This document shows positions 8,912-16,211 of a DNA stretch of 64,000 bases, one piece after another. The notes below the pieces were generated by a model. The model saw nothing but the letters and a program-made list of their open reading frames with translations, did no database searches and was not told where the DNA came from. The translations under genes were made by a program, and so were the position numbers. Within the stretch, counting starts at the first letter, position 1. Each line of letters opens with the position of its first letter. The stretch is from JADJXV01 sp046328995 (GTDB taxonomy: Bacteria; Bacteroidota; Ignavibacteria; Kapaibacteriales; UBA961): positions 682,001-746,000 of the forward strand of contig JAXLVN010000001.1 in assembly GCA_046328995.1 (NCBI GenBank). Direction: 5' to 3'.

Positions 8912-11254
8912 TTATACTTCTTCCGGCTTCATCATTTCACCGACACTTTTCATCTCTTCTTTTGTGCGTTCTCGTTTAGCTTTTTTGAGGTATTTGAAAA
9001 TTGCGACAAAGAAGCCGCCGACCATTGCGATGACGCCGAACCACACGAGGTTGATAAGCGGCTTTATAGATACTTCAGCGGCAAATACTTCTTTCAGAGG
9101 AGTTACCGGCTTGGTTGTATCGCGAAAACTAAACACTGCTTCGGATTCCTGGAGACTTTGTTTATTGGCATTAATTTTCAGGAATGAAATCTGCTGCGTT
9201 GTGCCGGGGATTACTTTTGGTTCCGGCTTCCCTTCCATCGTCGCCATCGTGATTGTAGCATACAGAGTATCGGTATATTGCTTCCCGTTGACCGTCGAGG
9301 TGACGACAGCGCCCGGCCGAATGGTACCATCTTTCCCTCCACCTCCGCGCATATTGGACATATCGAATGTCGTAAAAGTCATGGATACTGTGGAATCAGT
9401 GGGCAGCTTGATTGTTTCCATTTTTTTAAGAATACGTTCGGGTTCACCACCTATCGTGGACACTGACTTTGGCGACACATACACGTCTTTTGCGATAGCC
9501 CAGGCAATTCCAGGTTCTAAGAATGCCGACTGCCGGCGGTTGAAGTCATGCCAGTAAAGAATTGGAGCCACACGGCTTACATTGCCGTCTTTTTCAATAT
9601 TGATATGGAATTTGAATTTCTCGCGGTCTTTAAATTCGAGTTCAATTTGCTCACGCCCAATGAAGGTCAAATTATACCCAAGGACTTGCGTGGGAACGTT
9701 TTGCACGAGCTGAACATGGTCAATGAGTGAATATCTTGATGTAAAGAGTATTCCAATCATCAGCATCGCTACTCCAACATGGGAAAGGTACGCACCGGTA
9801 GAGGAAAATTTATTCTTGATAATTTTTAAGGCCAAATCAGCATTGACGAAGAGTGAGAACCACGAACCGAGTGCAAGTAGTATATAAGTCGGGTCATGAA
9901 CCCCGATAAAATAAGATGCAATAGTAGCCACAACAGACAAGATAAGCGGGTATAGTGATTTTTTCATTACTCCGCCAAACGTAGATGCTTTCCATCGAAG
10001 TAGTAGTGAGAAACCATTAATTACCATGATAATAATGGCAAGAGGTAAATGCATTTTATTATAGAAAGAAGGGTCAATCGCTATTTTGGGTTGATGTATG
10101 AGTTCGGCCATGAGTGGCCAGCTAGTGCCAATAAAAACAATTATTGCGCTACCCATAATTAACGCTGAGCCAATGGACAACGAAAATTCTCTCGATTTTG
10201 TCGAAAAGTTGTCAGTGGCTCCCCCTATATCTTTTGTCCGATAAATCACAAATCCAAAGCCAAGAAGTGCGAATACTACCATAAACAAAATAAGAATGAC
10301 TTGTGCAAACATCCCGGGTTCGACAAATGAATGCACAGATGTATCGCCCAAAACACCACTTCGTGTAAGAAATGTTGAATACAACACAAGTATAAATGTA
10401 GTAACTGCGAGGATGATATTAGTCTTTACTAAGCCGCCTGTTTTACGTTGCACAAGCATTGTATGGACAAGAGCAACAGCCACCAGCCAAGGAATTAACG
10501 ACGAATTTTCGACCGGGTCCCAGCCCCAAAATCCCCCCCAACCGAGTGTTTCATACGCCCAGAAACCTCCCAGCATGATTCCAAATCCTAAAATTGCCGT
10601 GCCATAGAGCGTCCATGGTAATGCGATGTCGATCCATGATTTGTAATCTCTTCGTATCATCGCTCCCATTGCGAACGCAAAAGGGACACTCATTGCAGCG
10701 AACCCTGTAAAGAGGATAGGCGGATGAATCGTAATCCATATATTATGTAACAGTGGGTTCAATCCTCTTCCGTTCGGGGGTGCAAAACCGGTGGCAATGC
10801 CGTCTTTTGCAAACGTCTCCCAGACATAGGAGAAAGGATTTTTGACGACTAAGAGCAGAAATAAAAAGCAAAGTATGAGGGAATAAAACACCATAACCTG
10901 AGGTTCCCACTCCTTCCGCCTCTTTAAATACGGCAAGAGTACTGTGCCAATCACACAGACCCAGAGTGTCCACAACATAAAGCTGCCTTCTTGTCCTGCA
11001 TATCCGGAGGCCATGAGAAACCATGGGGGTAGTTCACGAGAGGAGTAGCTCCATACATACGTGTATTCAAAACTATGCATGATGACATTCGACATCAAGA
11101 GGCAAAAAGCGACAATCATACCCACTGAAATCCCCCGATAGAGATTCCGACCAATCGCTAAATAGTCATTTTTTCCCTTCAGTGCCCGGTAATATGCCCA
11201 TGTGCAGGCAATAGATGCACCAAAAAGTAGGTGTAAAAGAATTTGACCGAACAT
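8912..11254 (-). CDS. ccmF: Cytochrome c biogenesis protein CcmF/CcsA type (heme lyase)
   Basis: Integral membrane protein of 780 residues that presents heme for covalent attachment to apocytochrome c on the periplasmic side. The tryptophan-rich WWD heme-handling motif is WGGFWGWDPVENSS (about residues 239-252), followed by HTMLVQRKTG and FLTRSGVLGDTSVHSF, all diagnostic of CcmF. There are about 14 hydrophobic segments, a periplasmic domain from about 500 to 720, and a final membrane helix before a charged tail. It is longer than many CcmF proteins. No other ccm gene is adjacent. A -7 box lies at 11301-11308 on the minus strand. The upstream start gives a hydrophobic N-terminus with a GGGAG ribosome site. 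Confidence 0.93.
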   Translation of the reverse strand: MFGQILLHLLFGASIACTWAYYRALKGKNDYLAIGRNLYRGISVGMIVAFCLLMSNVIMHSFEYTYVWSYSSRELPPWFLMASGYAGQEGSFMLWTLWVCVIGTVLLPYLKRRKEWEPQVMVFYSLILCFLFLLLVVKNPFSYVWETFAKDGIATGFAPPNGRGLNPLLHNIWITIHPPILFTGFAAMSVPFAFAMGAMIRRDYKSWIDIALPWTLYGTAILGFGIMLGGFWAYETLGWGGFWGWDPVENSSLIPWLVAVALVHTMLVQRKTGGLVKTNIILAVTTFILVLYSTFLTRSGVLGDTSVHSFVEPGMFAQVILILFMVVFALLGFGFVIYRTKDIGGATDNFSTKSREFSLSIGSALIMGSAIIVFIGTSWPLMAELIHQPKIAIDPSFYNKMHLPLAIIIMVINGFSLLLRWKASTFGGVMKKSLYPLILSVVATIASYFIGVHDPTYILLALGSWFSLFVNADLALKIIKNKFSSTGAYLSHVGVAMLMIGILFTSRYSLIDHVQLVQNVPTQVLGYNLTFIGREQIELEFKDREKFKFHINIEKDGNVSRVAPILYWHDFNRRQSAFLEPGIAWAIAKDVYVSPKSVSTIGGEPERILKKMETIKLPTDSTVSMTFTTFDMSNMRGGGGKDGTIRPGAVVTSTVNGKQYTDTLYATITMATMEGKPEPKVIPGTTQQISFLKINANKQSLQESEAVFSFRDTTKPVTPLKEVFAAEVSIKPLINLVWFGVIAMVGGFFVAIFKYLKKAKRERTKEEMKSVGEMMKPEEV

Positions 11255-11300
11255 AATGTGCTCCCATGGAGTAGTTGCAGAGGTTTGATAGAATTACTTA

Positions 11301-11308
11301 CAAAATTA
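11301..11308 (-). promoter_or_regulatory. Candidate -7 box for ccmF
   Basis: On the minus strand the sequence reads TAATTTTG, an exact match to the Bacteroidota -7 consensus TAnnTTTG, 46 bp upstream of the ccmF start. No clear -33 TTTG is seen, so this is a moderate call. Confidence 0.5.
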
Positions 11309-11384
11309 CGAACCCCGGAGGAATATCACGTGGGTTATTTTCCCACTAATTTTGACATGAAAATACTTCAAAGGAACTTTTCAT

Positions 11385-11415
11385 TTTGCCAAAACAGAAA
11401 AAACCCGTATTTTTG
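11385..11415 (+). promoter_or_regulatory. Bacteroidota-type promoter of tRNA-Lys
   Basis: TTTG at 11385-11388, a 19-base spacer, and TATTTTTG at 11408-11415: an ideal match to the Bacteroidota -33/-7 promoter, placed 26 bases before the mature 5' end of the tRNA. This is the strongest promoter match I found in the window. Confidence 0.8.
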
Positions 11416-11441
11416 TGCTCTCCAAAAAAAAAGAAAATGGC

Positions 11442-11513
11442 GATCCCGTAGCTCAGTGGTAGAGCATCTGACTTTTAATCAGAGGGCCGATGGTTCGAGA
11501 CCATCCGGGATCA
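11442..11513 (+). tRNA. tRNA-Lys (anticodon UUU)
   Basis: Complete 72-base cloverleaf: acceptor stem GATCCCG/CGGGATC, D stem GCTC/GAGC, anticodon stem TCTGA/TCAGA with loop CTTTTAA (anticodon TTT), variable loop GGGCC, T stem GATGG/CCATC with loop TTCGAGA, discriminator A. CCA is not encoded. It is transcribed from the promoter just upstream and ended by the hairpin at 11521. Its 3' part is the left copy of the direct repeat that bounds the genomic island, so the 3' third of the present tRNA was probably supplied by the island. Confidence 0.97.
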
Positions 11514-11515
11514 CA
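11485..11515 (+). repeat. Left attachment repeat (inside tRNA-Lys)
   Basis: Covers the variable loop, T arm and 3' acceptor strand of tRNA-Lys plus the first bases after it. It matches 15831-15861 at 29 of 31 positions; the two differences fall in the T-loop (GA here, AT in the right copy). Both versions keep a functional T arm. Confidence 0.88.
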
Positions 11516-11520
11516 CTTAA

Positions 11521-11559
11521 AAACCCTTTGTAAACTAAACACTTACAAAGGGTTTTTTT
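11521..11559 (+). terminator. Terminator after tRNA-Lys (island-borne)
   Basis: Stem 11521-11533 pairs with 11543-11555 (13 bp), followed by T-rich sequence. It ends the tRNA transcript. By the logic of integration it lies on the island side of the left repeat, so the element brought its own terminator. Confidence 0.85.
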
Positions 11560-12094
11560 ATTTTTCACAGCTCGCCACAAATAGCTAACCTCACCCAAAC
11601 TGCACCTATACTGGTTCTTATGTGACTTATTATACAGCACTTACTTCATTTTGCCGTTCATTTACCTCCTTTCCCCCGCTCAAATTCTACCCAACAGCTC
11701 CCATCTCACGTTACGACGAACTCCTACCATTGCTCAATTCAGGCTCCGGTAATACTTGACTACCAATCGGGCAAGCGATATTCATACTTACACGTTATAG
11801 ACCGGTAAATTTTGGAGTTGTAAGTAGCACGTATTTTGTATATTTGCGAAGGTTACAAACGTTACCTTTTGACCGACGGTTTACCCAACAATCCCCTCTT
11901 TACTCGTTACGGCATGACTCGACTGAATTTTGAGATTGCCTCGTAATCATAATCAGACAAATGTTGACTGTGTTATGCACATTGGGTAATGTTCAGCGAG
12001 GCTTGGGTTTTGTTCGGTTGTTCTTACTTAAACGTGGGATATTGGAGGAGAAATATACTACTAAGTCATGGAAAGCTAAGTACAAGGATAATTA
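11560..12094. other. Non-coding left part of the island
   Basis: About 535 bases between the tRNA terminator and the first island gene with no open frame of note. A possible promoter is TATATTTG near 11839-11846 with a short imperfect hairpin just after it, which would give a leader of about 240 bases for the HEPN-like gene. The region may also be decayed element DNA. A ribosome site AAGGA (12084-12088) serves the gene at 12095. Confidence 0.45.
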
Positions 12095-12781
12095 ATGTTA
12101 GAAGATAATCAAACTCCAATTTCTACATATCATGAATATATCCTTGAAGCTATATCTGCCTTAAGGTTTGGGCTGTCTTATTATAAGCAAGCACTTCAAG
12201 TTCCTGCAGATGTTGGTTCAGATCCATCAATGCACCATGCTGAGCTTTTCTGTCGCTATTCATTCCTTATGATATCAAACTCACTAGAAGCAGCGGCAAA
12301 CACCTTGCTACTGAGCCTCAAATTTGAGAAAGTATCTTATGATGAGCTAGAAAAGTTAGGCACGATAGCTAAATTTCAATTGTATTGTGAATTAACAAAA
12401 AAAAAACTAAACCGAAGCGATGTTAGACTCTCAAGAGTGAAAGATATAATCACCTGCAGAAATGAATTTGTACACCCTAAACCAAAAGTTGTGAACTTTA
12501 GGATAGACAAGGATTCATCAGAAATTGTTTTCGATATCAAACGAACTAATACTAGAAATTATCCCAAATATTTTATAGAGTTAAAGCCATTACAAGTACT
12601 AACAGCTCTTGATGATACACTGAATTTCATTTCTTGGGTATGTTTTGACATATGCCAGTTTGATATCGTTGATGGTTCGTTTTTATTAGGGTTAGGCACT
12701 AATACGCAGAATGCAGACCTAGATATTATAGGTTACGAGCATAAAATTAAATTTGACCAACGTACATTTGGGCAGAGATAA
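12095..12781 (+). CDS. HEPN-like protein (candidate RNase toxin or effector)
   Basis: Protein of 228 residues that I cannot assign to a named family. It is mostly helical in its first two thirds. After a helix (RLSRVKDIITC) it carries RNEFVH (residues 122-127), which fits the R-x4-H catalytic motif of HEPN ribonucleases; the residue after the Arg is Asn, as is common in active HEPN domains. The C-terminal ~80 residues are mixed and may form a small beta domain. It lies in the AT-rich island, 338 bp upstream of the PARIS-like pair, with AAGGA before its ATG, and is probably transcribed separately. The HEPN assignment rests on one motif and general helical character; a structural, non-enzymatic HEPN-like role is possible. 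Confidence 0.55.
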   Translation: MLEDNQTPISTYHEYILEAISALRFGLSYYKQALQVPADVGSDPSMHHAELFCRYSFLMISNSLEAAANTLLLSLKFEKVSYDELEKLGTIAKFQLYCELTKKKLNRSDVRLSRVKDIITCRNEFVHPKPKVVNFRIDKDSSEIVFDIKRTNTRNYPKYFIELKPLQVLTALDDTLNFISWVCFDICQFDIVDGSFLLGLGTNTQNADLDIIGYEHKIKFDQRTFGQR

Positions 12782-13119
12782 AACCTTCTATTCCTCAGAT
12801 CAAACTTATAATACAGGGACAAACTGCAGTGACAGTATAATACTAATAGAAGTGGGATGCGCGGCAGGGATAGGGTTTTGTCCGAGGGGGAGGAATTGAA
12901 AATTTTAGAATTCTGGGAGAGACAATATAGGAATATAACTTATAGTTACGAATAGAATGACCTGAATTTATAAAGAAAGTGAATGAAATAAGGAGTGTAT
13001 TTCTTATACTTAACAAAGCGACTGAATATAAGGATAGGAACAGTAGCTTTTTTTTAACCAAATGCAAAAGTTGTGTTTATTAGTTAATAGACAGAATATT
13101 AAGCGTAAAACTATACAGC
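12782..13119. other. Island spacer with a GC-rich block
   Basis: A 338-base gap between the HEPN-like gene and the AAA ATPase gene. It is AT-rich except for a G-rich block at 12853-12895 (GGGATGCGCGGCAGGGATAG and onward). A minus-strand open frame (12843-13067) is unconvincing. The promoter of the ATPase operon should be here, but I cannot place it. Confidence 0.45.
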
Positions 13120-14508
13120 ATGAAAATAGAACAAATTAGATTAGAGGGGCTCTTTGGAGAACTTAACTATGACATCAGAATAGATGATAATAAGCTGATT
13201 TTAGTTGCAGAAAATGGCTCAGGTAAGACAACCATTGTTAATATTATTTATTATTTTCTATCAAGACAATGGTCAAAATTACTACGTTATCGGTTTGATA
13301 AGATTAGTGGTATGATAAATGGAGAATGGCAATCAGTTAATCGTACCGAAATAGATATTCTATCCTCAGAGAATTTAAATAAAATCTTAAAGCGATATCC
13401 TCCTACTATGAAAGAGAGAATAAGAGATTTTATTATGATTGCTGACATGGATGAGGTATATAGAAACCCAGTAAAAATGGAAATATGGGCAGACAGAGCA
13501 AACTTACCAATACCTGTTATCTATGAAATCATAAGTGCCTTAGCAAATGAGCATACCACGGCATCGAATAAGTTAGTTCTGGAAAAAGAAAAACACTTCT
13601 CGGATTTGATCGATTGTCAAATTTTATACTTGCCAACGTTTAGAAGAATAGAACAAGATTTAAAAGCAATTTTTCCTGACTTGGAATCAGATATAGACAA
13701 ATACAAAAGAAGAAAAAGAGGTTTGAGATCTATAGAAGACGCGGGTTATGTGGAGCTAGTCGAATTCGGTATGGAAGATGTTGAAGATAAAATTAAATTG
13801 AAATTGTCAAGCCTTCGAGATAACTTATCGAATAAAATTAAACATAAACTCACTGGCGGGTATTTAAAAGATGTTATAAATAGAGAATATCGTAAAATCA
13901 GTGAAGATCAAATACAAGCAATTAACGAAGAATCATTATCTTCTATGCTCAGTAGAATTGACGATACAGTACTTTCACAAACCGAAAAAACAAGTTTAAT
14001 GCAATTTGTATCTGAAATAAATATTCAAGGAAGTATAAGCAATGATGAAGATAAGATTATCGCTTTATTTATCTACAAGTTATCAACTATTTACAACGAG
14101 TTAAAGGAAGAAGAAAAAGATGTCGAAAAATTCATCTCTATCTGTAACCTATATTCAAGTAACAAACAATTCATTTATGATAACATAAATTTTAATATTT
14201 CCATAAGAGCTAAAACAATCAAAAATGAACTCTCTAATGAGACTATTGAGTTAAAAGATTTATCAAGTGGTGAGAAACAAATTGTATCGCTTTTTAGCCA
14301 TTTATTTTTATCTCAACAAAAGAATTTTTTTATAATAATTGATGAACCAGAGCTTTCTCTATCAGTCCCATGGCAAAAGAAATTTATAGTTGACGTTATC
14401 AATAATCCATACTGTAAGGGGTTGCTATCAGTAACACATTCACCGTTTATCTTCGCAGAAAACATACTGAATAATTTTACACATGCACTTGATGAATTTA
14501 GTTATTAG
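13120..14508 (+). CDS. AAA ATPase, PARIS AriA-like
   Basis: ABC/SMC-like AAA ATPase of 462 residues. Walker A is AENGSGKTT (residues 30-38), the ABC-type signature LSSGEKQ is at about 381-387, Walker B FFIIIDEPELS at about 403-413 (DE about 408-409), and a switch His sits in SVTHSPF (about 440). The middle (about 180-350) is helical and charged, as in AAA_15/AAA_21 proteins. It is followed after 2 bp by a DUF4435-type gene, the arrangement of the PARIS anti-phage system, in which the AriA ATPase senses a phage anti-restriction protein and holds the AriB nuclease until triggered. AT-rich and on a tRNA-linked island. It could instead belong to another ATPase-TOPRIM defence family. Confidence 0.78.
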   Translation: MKIEQIRLEGLFGELNYDIRIDDNKLILVAENGSGKTTIVNIIYYFLSRQWSKLLRYRFDKISGMINGEWQSVNRTEIDILSSENLNKILKRYPPTMKERIRDFIMIADMDEVYRNPVKMEIWADRANLPIPVIYEIISALANEHTTASNKLVLEKEKHFSDLIDCQILYLPTFRRIEQDLKAIFPDLESDIDKYKRRKRGLRSIEDAGYVELVEFGMEDVEDKIKLKLSSLRDNLSNKIKHKLTGGYLKDVINREYRKISEDQIQAINEESLSSMLSRIDDTVLSQTEKTSLMQFVSEINIQGSISNDEDKIIALFIYKLSTIYNELKEEEKDVEKFISICNLYSSNKQFIYDNINFNISIRAKTIKNELSNETIELKDLSSGEKQIVSLFSHLFLSQQKNFFIIIDEPELSLSVPWQKKFIVDVINNPYCKGLLSVTHSPFIFAENILNNFTHALDEFSY

Positions 14509-14510
14509 AA

Positions 14511-15422
14511 ATGAATCTACTTCAATATTTAAGAGAATCTGTTAAGTCCGAGGATATTATTTATTCTGAGTTTCTTCGACAATATAAGAAGAAAGATAAT
14601 TCCATTCATATTTTTCATGAAGGTGGGGACGATCCTTCTTTTTATTCGAATATAATTGAAGGTGCCTTTAGTTTAAATGATAAAATATATTATTACAACG
14701 CAAGAAACAAAGACAAAGTTTATATCAATTATTCGAAAATTAATTGGGTAACACATTCAAAACAAAGAATACTTTTTTTTGTTGATAAAGATTATGCTGA
14801 TATTCTAGGTAGTACATATCCACAAGATGATAATATTTTTGTTACTTCATGTTATTCAATTGAAAACTACTTGGTGGATAAGTATTTATTTTGTCGGTCC
14901 TTACGGGAACTAATTAAATTGGATAATCAAAAAGCAATAAATTCCATTGCTCTGAAGTTTATAAAAGGTTTAAAGACGTTCTATAAAGAATCTATAACTT
15001 TGACAGCTTATATTATTTATCATAGAAAAAACAAAAATAATATAATTCTTAACGACTTAAGTATAAAAGATTTGTTTAATATTGATAGTGATTTTAGAGT
15101 AACAAAAAAGTCAAATATATTATCATTATTAGACAAAAAGACTGGTGTAAAAACCACTTCGGTCGTTTGTGAGATACGAAATATAATCAAACATTTGAAG
15201 AGCATTAATGACCCCAAAATATATACAAGGGGCAAGTTTGAGCTCGCTTATATGGTGCATTGCATAAACAGTACTCCCGAGCTTTTGAATACCTTTAGAA
15301 ATAAAGGCGATAAAAAATACAGTTGTTGTGTTTCGATTTCCCTTAAGAATGCCGTCCAAATTTTAGCACCCAGAGTTAAGCACCCTAAAGAAATTGTAGA
15401 ATTTCTCAACAAAAAAAAATAG
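14511..15422 (+). CDS. DUF4435/TOPRIM-like effector, PARIS AriB-like
   Basis: Protein of 303 residues. TOPRIM-like acidic motifs are in order: IFHEGGDDPSFY (Glu37, Asp40-41), ILFFVDKDYAD (Asp92 and Asp94 of a DxD), and TSCYSIENYLVD (Glu118), as expected for the DUF4435 family. The AriB subunit of PARIS has this fold and acts as a nuclease when released by AriA; E. coli AriB is reported to cut tRNA-Lys. It starts 2 bp after the ATPase stop, so the two are co-translated. Very AT-rich with many AAA and AAT codons, unlike flanking genes. The C-terminal half is helical and basic. Confidence 0.75.
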   Translation: MNLLQYLRESVKSEDIIYSEFLRQYKKKDNSIHIFHEGGDDPSFYSNIIEGAFSLNDKIYYYNARNKDKVYINYSKINWVTHSKQRILFFVDKDYADILGSTYPQDDNIFVTSCYSIENYLVDKYLFCRSLRELIKLDNQKAINSIALKFIKGLKTFYKESITLTAYIIYHRKNKNNIILNDLSIKDLFNIDSDFRVTKKSNILSLLDKKTGVKTTSVVCEIRNIIKHLKSINDPKIYTRGKFELAYMVHCINSTPELLNTFRNKGDKKYSCCVSISLKNAVQILAPRVKHPKEIVEFLNKKK

Positions 15423-15576
15423 TAGAAGTTGTATTAATAATACATTCTATAAGTTATAACTTATCTGTCAGAGTTTCAACCGTACATACATGCTACACAG
15501 CAAGTAACCCACTCCGGTAAAGATTTTATAGCACAAACTATCAACAAAACTATACACCAAGTTATTTGTAAATTAG

Positions 15577-15783
15577 ATGGGCAAACGCAAACAAATAGTC
15601 CCCGGCTCAGTCTTTGTCCGCAATGGTTCGAAGTTGCTCTATATCAAGTACCAAGGCAAGCACATCTCCACCGGACTCGATGACACACCTCAAGGTCGCA
15701 AGATAGCTCAGGATGCTTCATCAGAATATAGGTTAGGTATCAAGCAAGACAGCACATCATTACAGGTAAACACAAATAATTAA
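15577..15783 (+). pseudogene. Integrase N-terminal fragment (arm-binding domain remnant)
   Basis: Only 68 residues. The pattern PGSVFVRNGSKLLYIKYQGK followed by HISTGLDDTPQGRKIAQ resembles the N-terminal arm-type DNA-binding domain of phage-type tyrosine integrases. The core-binding and catalytic (R-H-R-Y) domains are missing; the frame stops 47 bp before the right attachment repeat. Its position next to att is where an island integrase is expected. Most likely it remains after an internal deletion. The alternative is a free-standing small DNA-binding protein such as an excisionase-like factor. Confidence 0.55.
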
Positions 15784-15830
15784 TTTTAAAGTACTTGCAT
15801 GAACGTACGCGTTGAAATTTTTATCCTGAT

Positions 15831-15861
15831 GGCCGATGGTTCGAATCCATCCGGGATCACA
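15831..15861 (+). repeat. Right attachment repeat (tRNA-Lys 3' end copy)
   Basis: Second copy of the tRNA-Lys 3' end (variable loop, T arm with loop TTCGAAT, acceptor 3' strand). The sequence before it does not continue as a tRNA, so it is not a gene. Together with 11485-11515 it marks the ends of the island. Confidence 0.88.
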
Positions 15862-15864
15862 TCC

Positions 15865-15907
15865 AAAAAGAGTCCGTAAGTTTCACACTTACGGACTCTT
15901 TTTTTTG
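15865..15907 (+). terminator. Ancestral tRNA-Lys terminator
   Basis: Stem 15865-15880 pairs with 15888-15903 (16 bp, 7-base loop) and runs into a T tract. It follows the right repeat exactly as the hairpin at 11521 follows the tRNA. It is therefore probably the chromosomal terminator that served tRNA-Lys before insertion. Confidence 0.85.
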
Positions 15908-16211
15908 TATATTGCTCGCCTGTCTCTAACGGGTTTCCTGTAGGATTTAACTTTTACCATCGGGGACTTCCTCTGTATTTCTCGTCCCACACTTGTATCC
16001 AAATACTGTATCATCCCATCTCCTGTGTTGTGATATTCAAGTTTTTCGAGTGTTCTCTGTTCTTCAATGTCGTCATTTACTATCAAATCTATCATGTTGA
16101 GCAAGCCGTCTATTTGTAGTTCTTAGCCTATAGCTATTTTTTGCCGATGAAATTTTATTCCTGCAACGCAAAGAACATATTGATAATTAAGTACTTGTTT
16201 CCAAAATCGTC
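15908..16211. other. Intergenic region right of the island
   Basis: About 300 bases before the HEAT-repeat gene. A 71-codon minus-strand frame (15889-16104) crosses the terminator and has no recognisable product. Nothing else is evident. Confidence 0.4.

Larger units (their letters stand above)
11485..15861. mobile_element. Small genomic island in tRNA-Lys carrying a PARIS-like defence pair
   Basis: A 4.4-kb insert bounded by a 31-bp direct repeat of the tRNA-Lys 3' end (11485-11515 and 15831-15861, 29/31 identical). This is the classic footprint of tyrosine-recombinase integration. The insert is AT-rich (sample lines of the ATPase gene are 20-35% GC, against 45-50% outside). It holds a HEPN-like protein, an AAA ATPase, a DUF4435 protein, and only an N-terminal integrase fragment next to the right repeat. 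Without a complete integrase it should not excise by itself. Confidence 0.85.

Noticed and set aside
8855..9187. 110-codon plus-strand frame starting MKKGLTKRES
   Set aside because: It starts in the bidirectional terminator and runs antisense through ccmF.
12843..13067. 74-codon minus-strand frame in the island spacer
   Set aside because: AT-rich chance frame that crosses the G-rich block; no domain, and the strand is opposite to the island genes.
15831..15861. Second tRNA-Lys gene
   Set aside because: Only the 3' third is present; no anticodon arm or D arm precedes it.
15889..16104. 71-codon minus-strand frame right of the island
   Set aside because: Its 3' end runs through the terminator hairpin and no family or ribosome site supports it. 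It might be a decayed gene, but nothing shows this.
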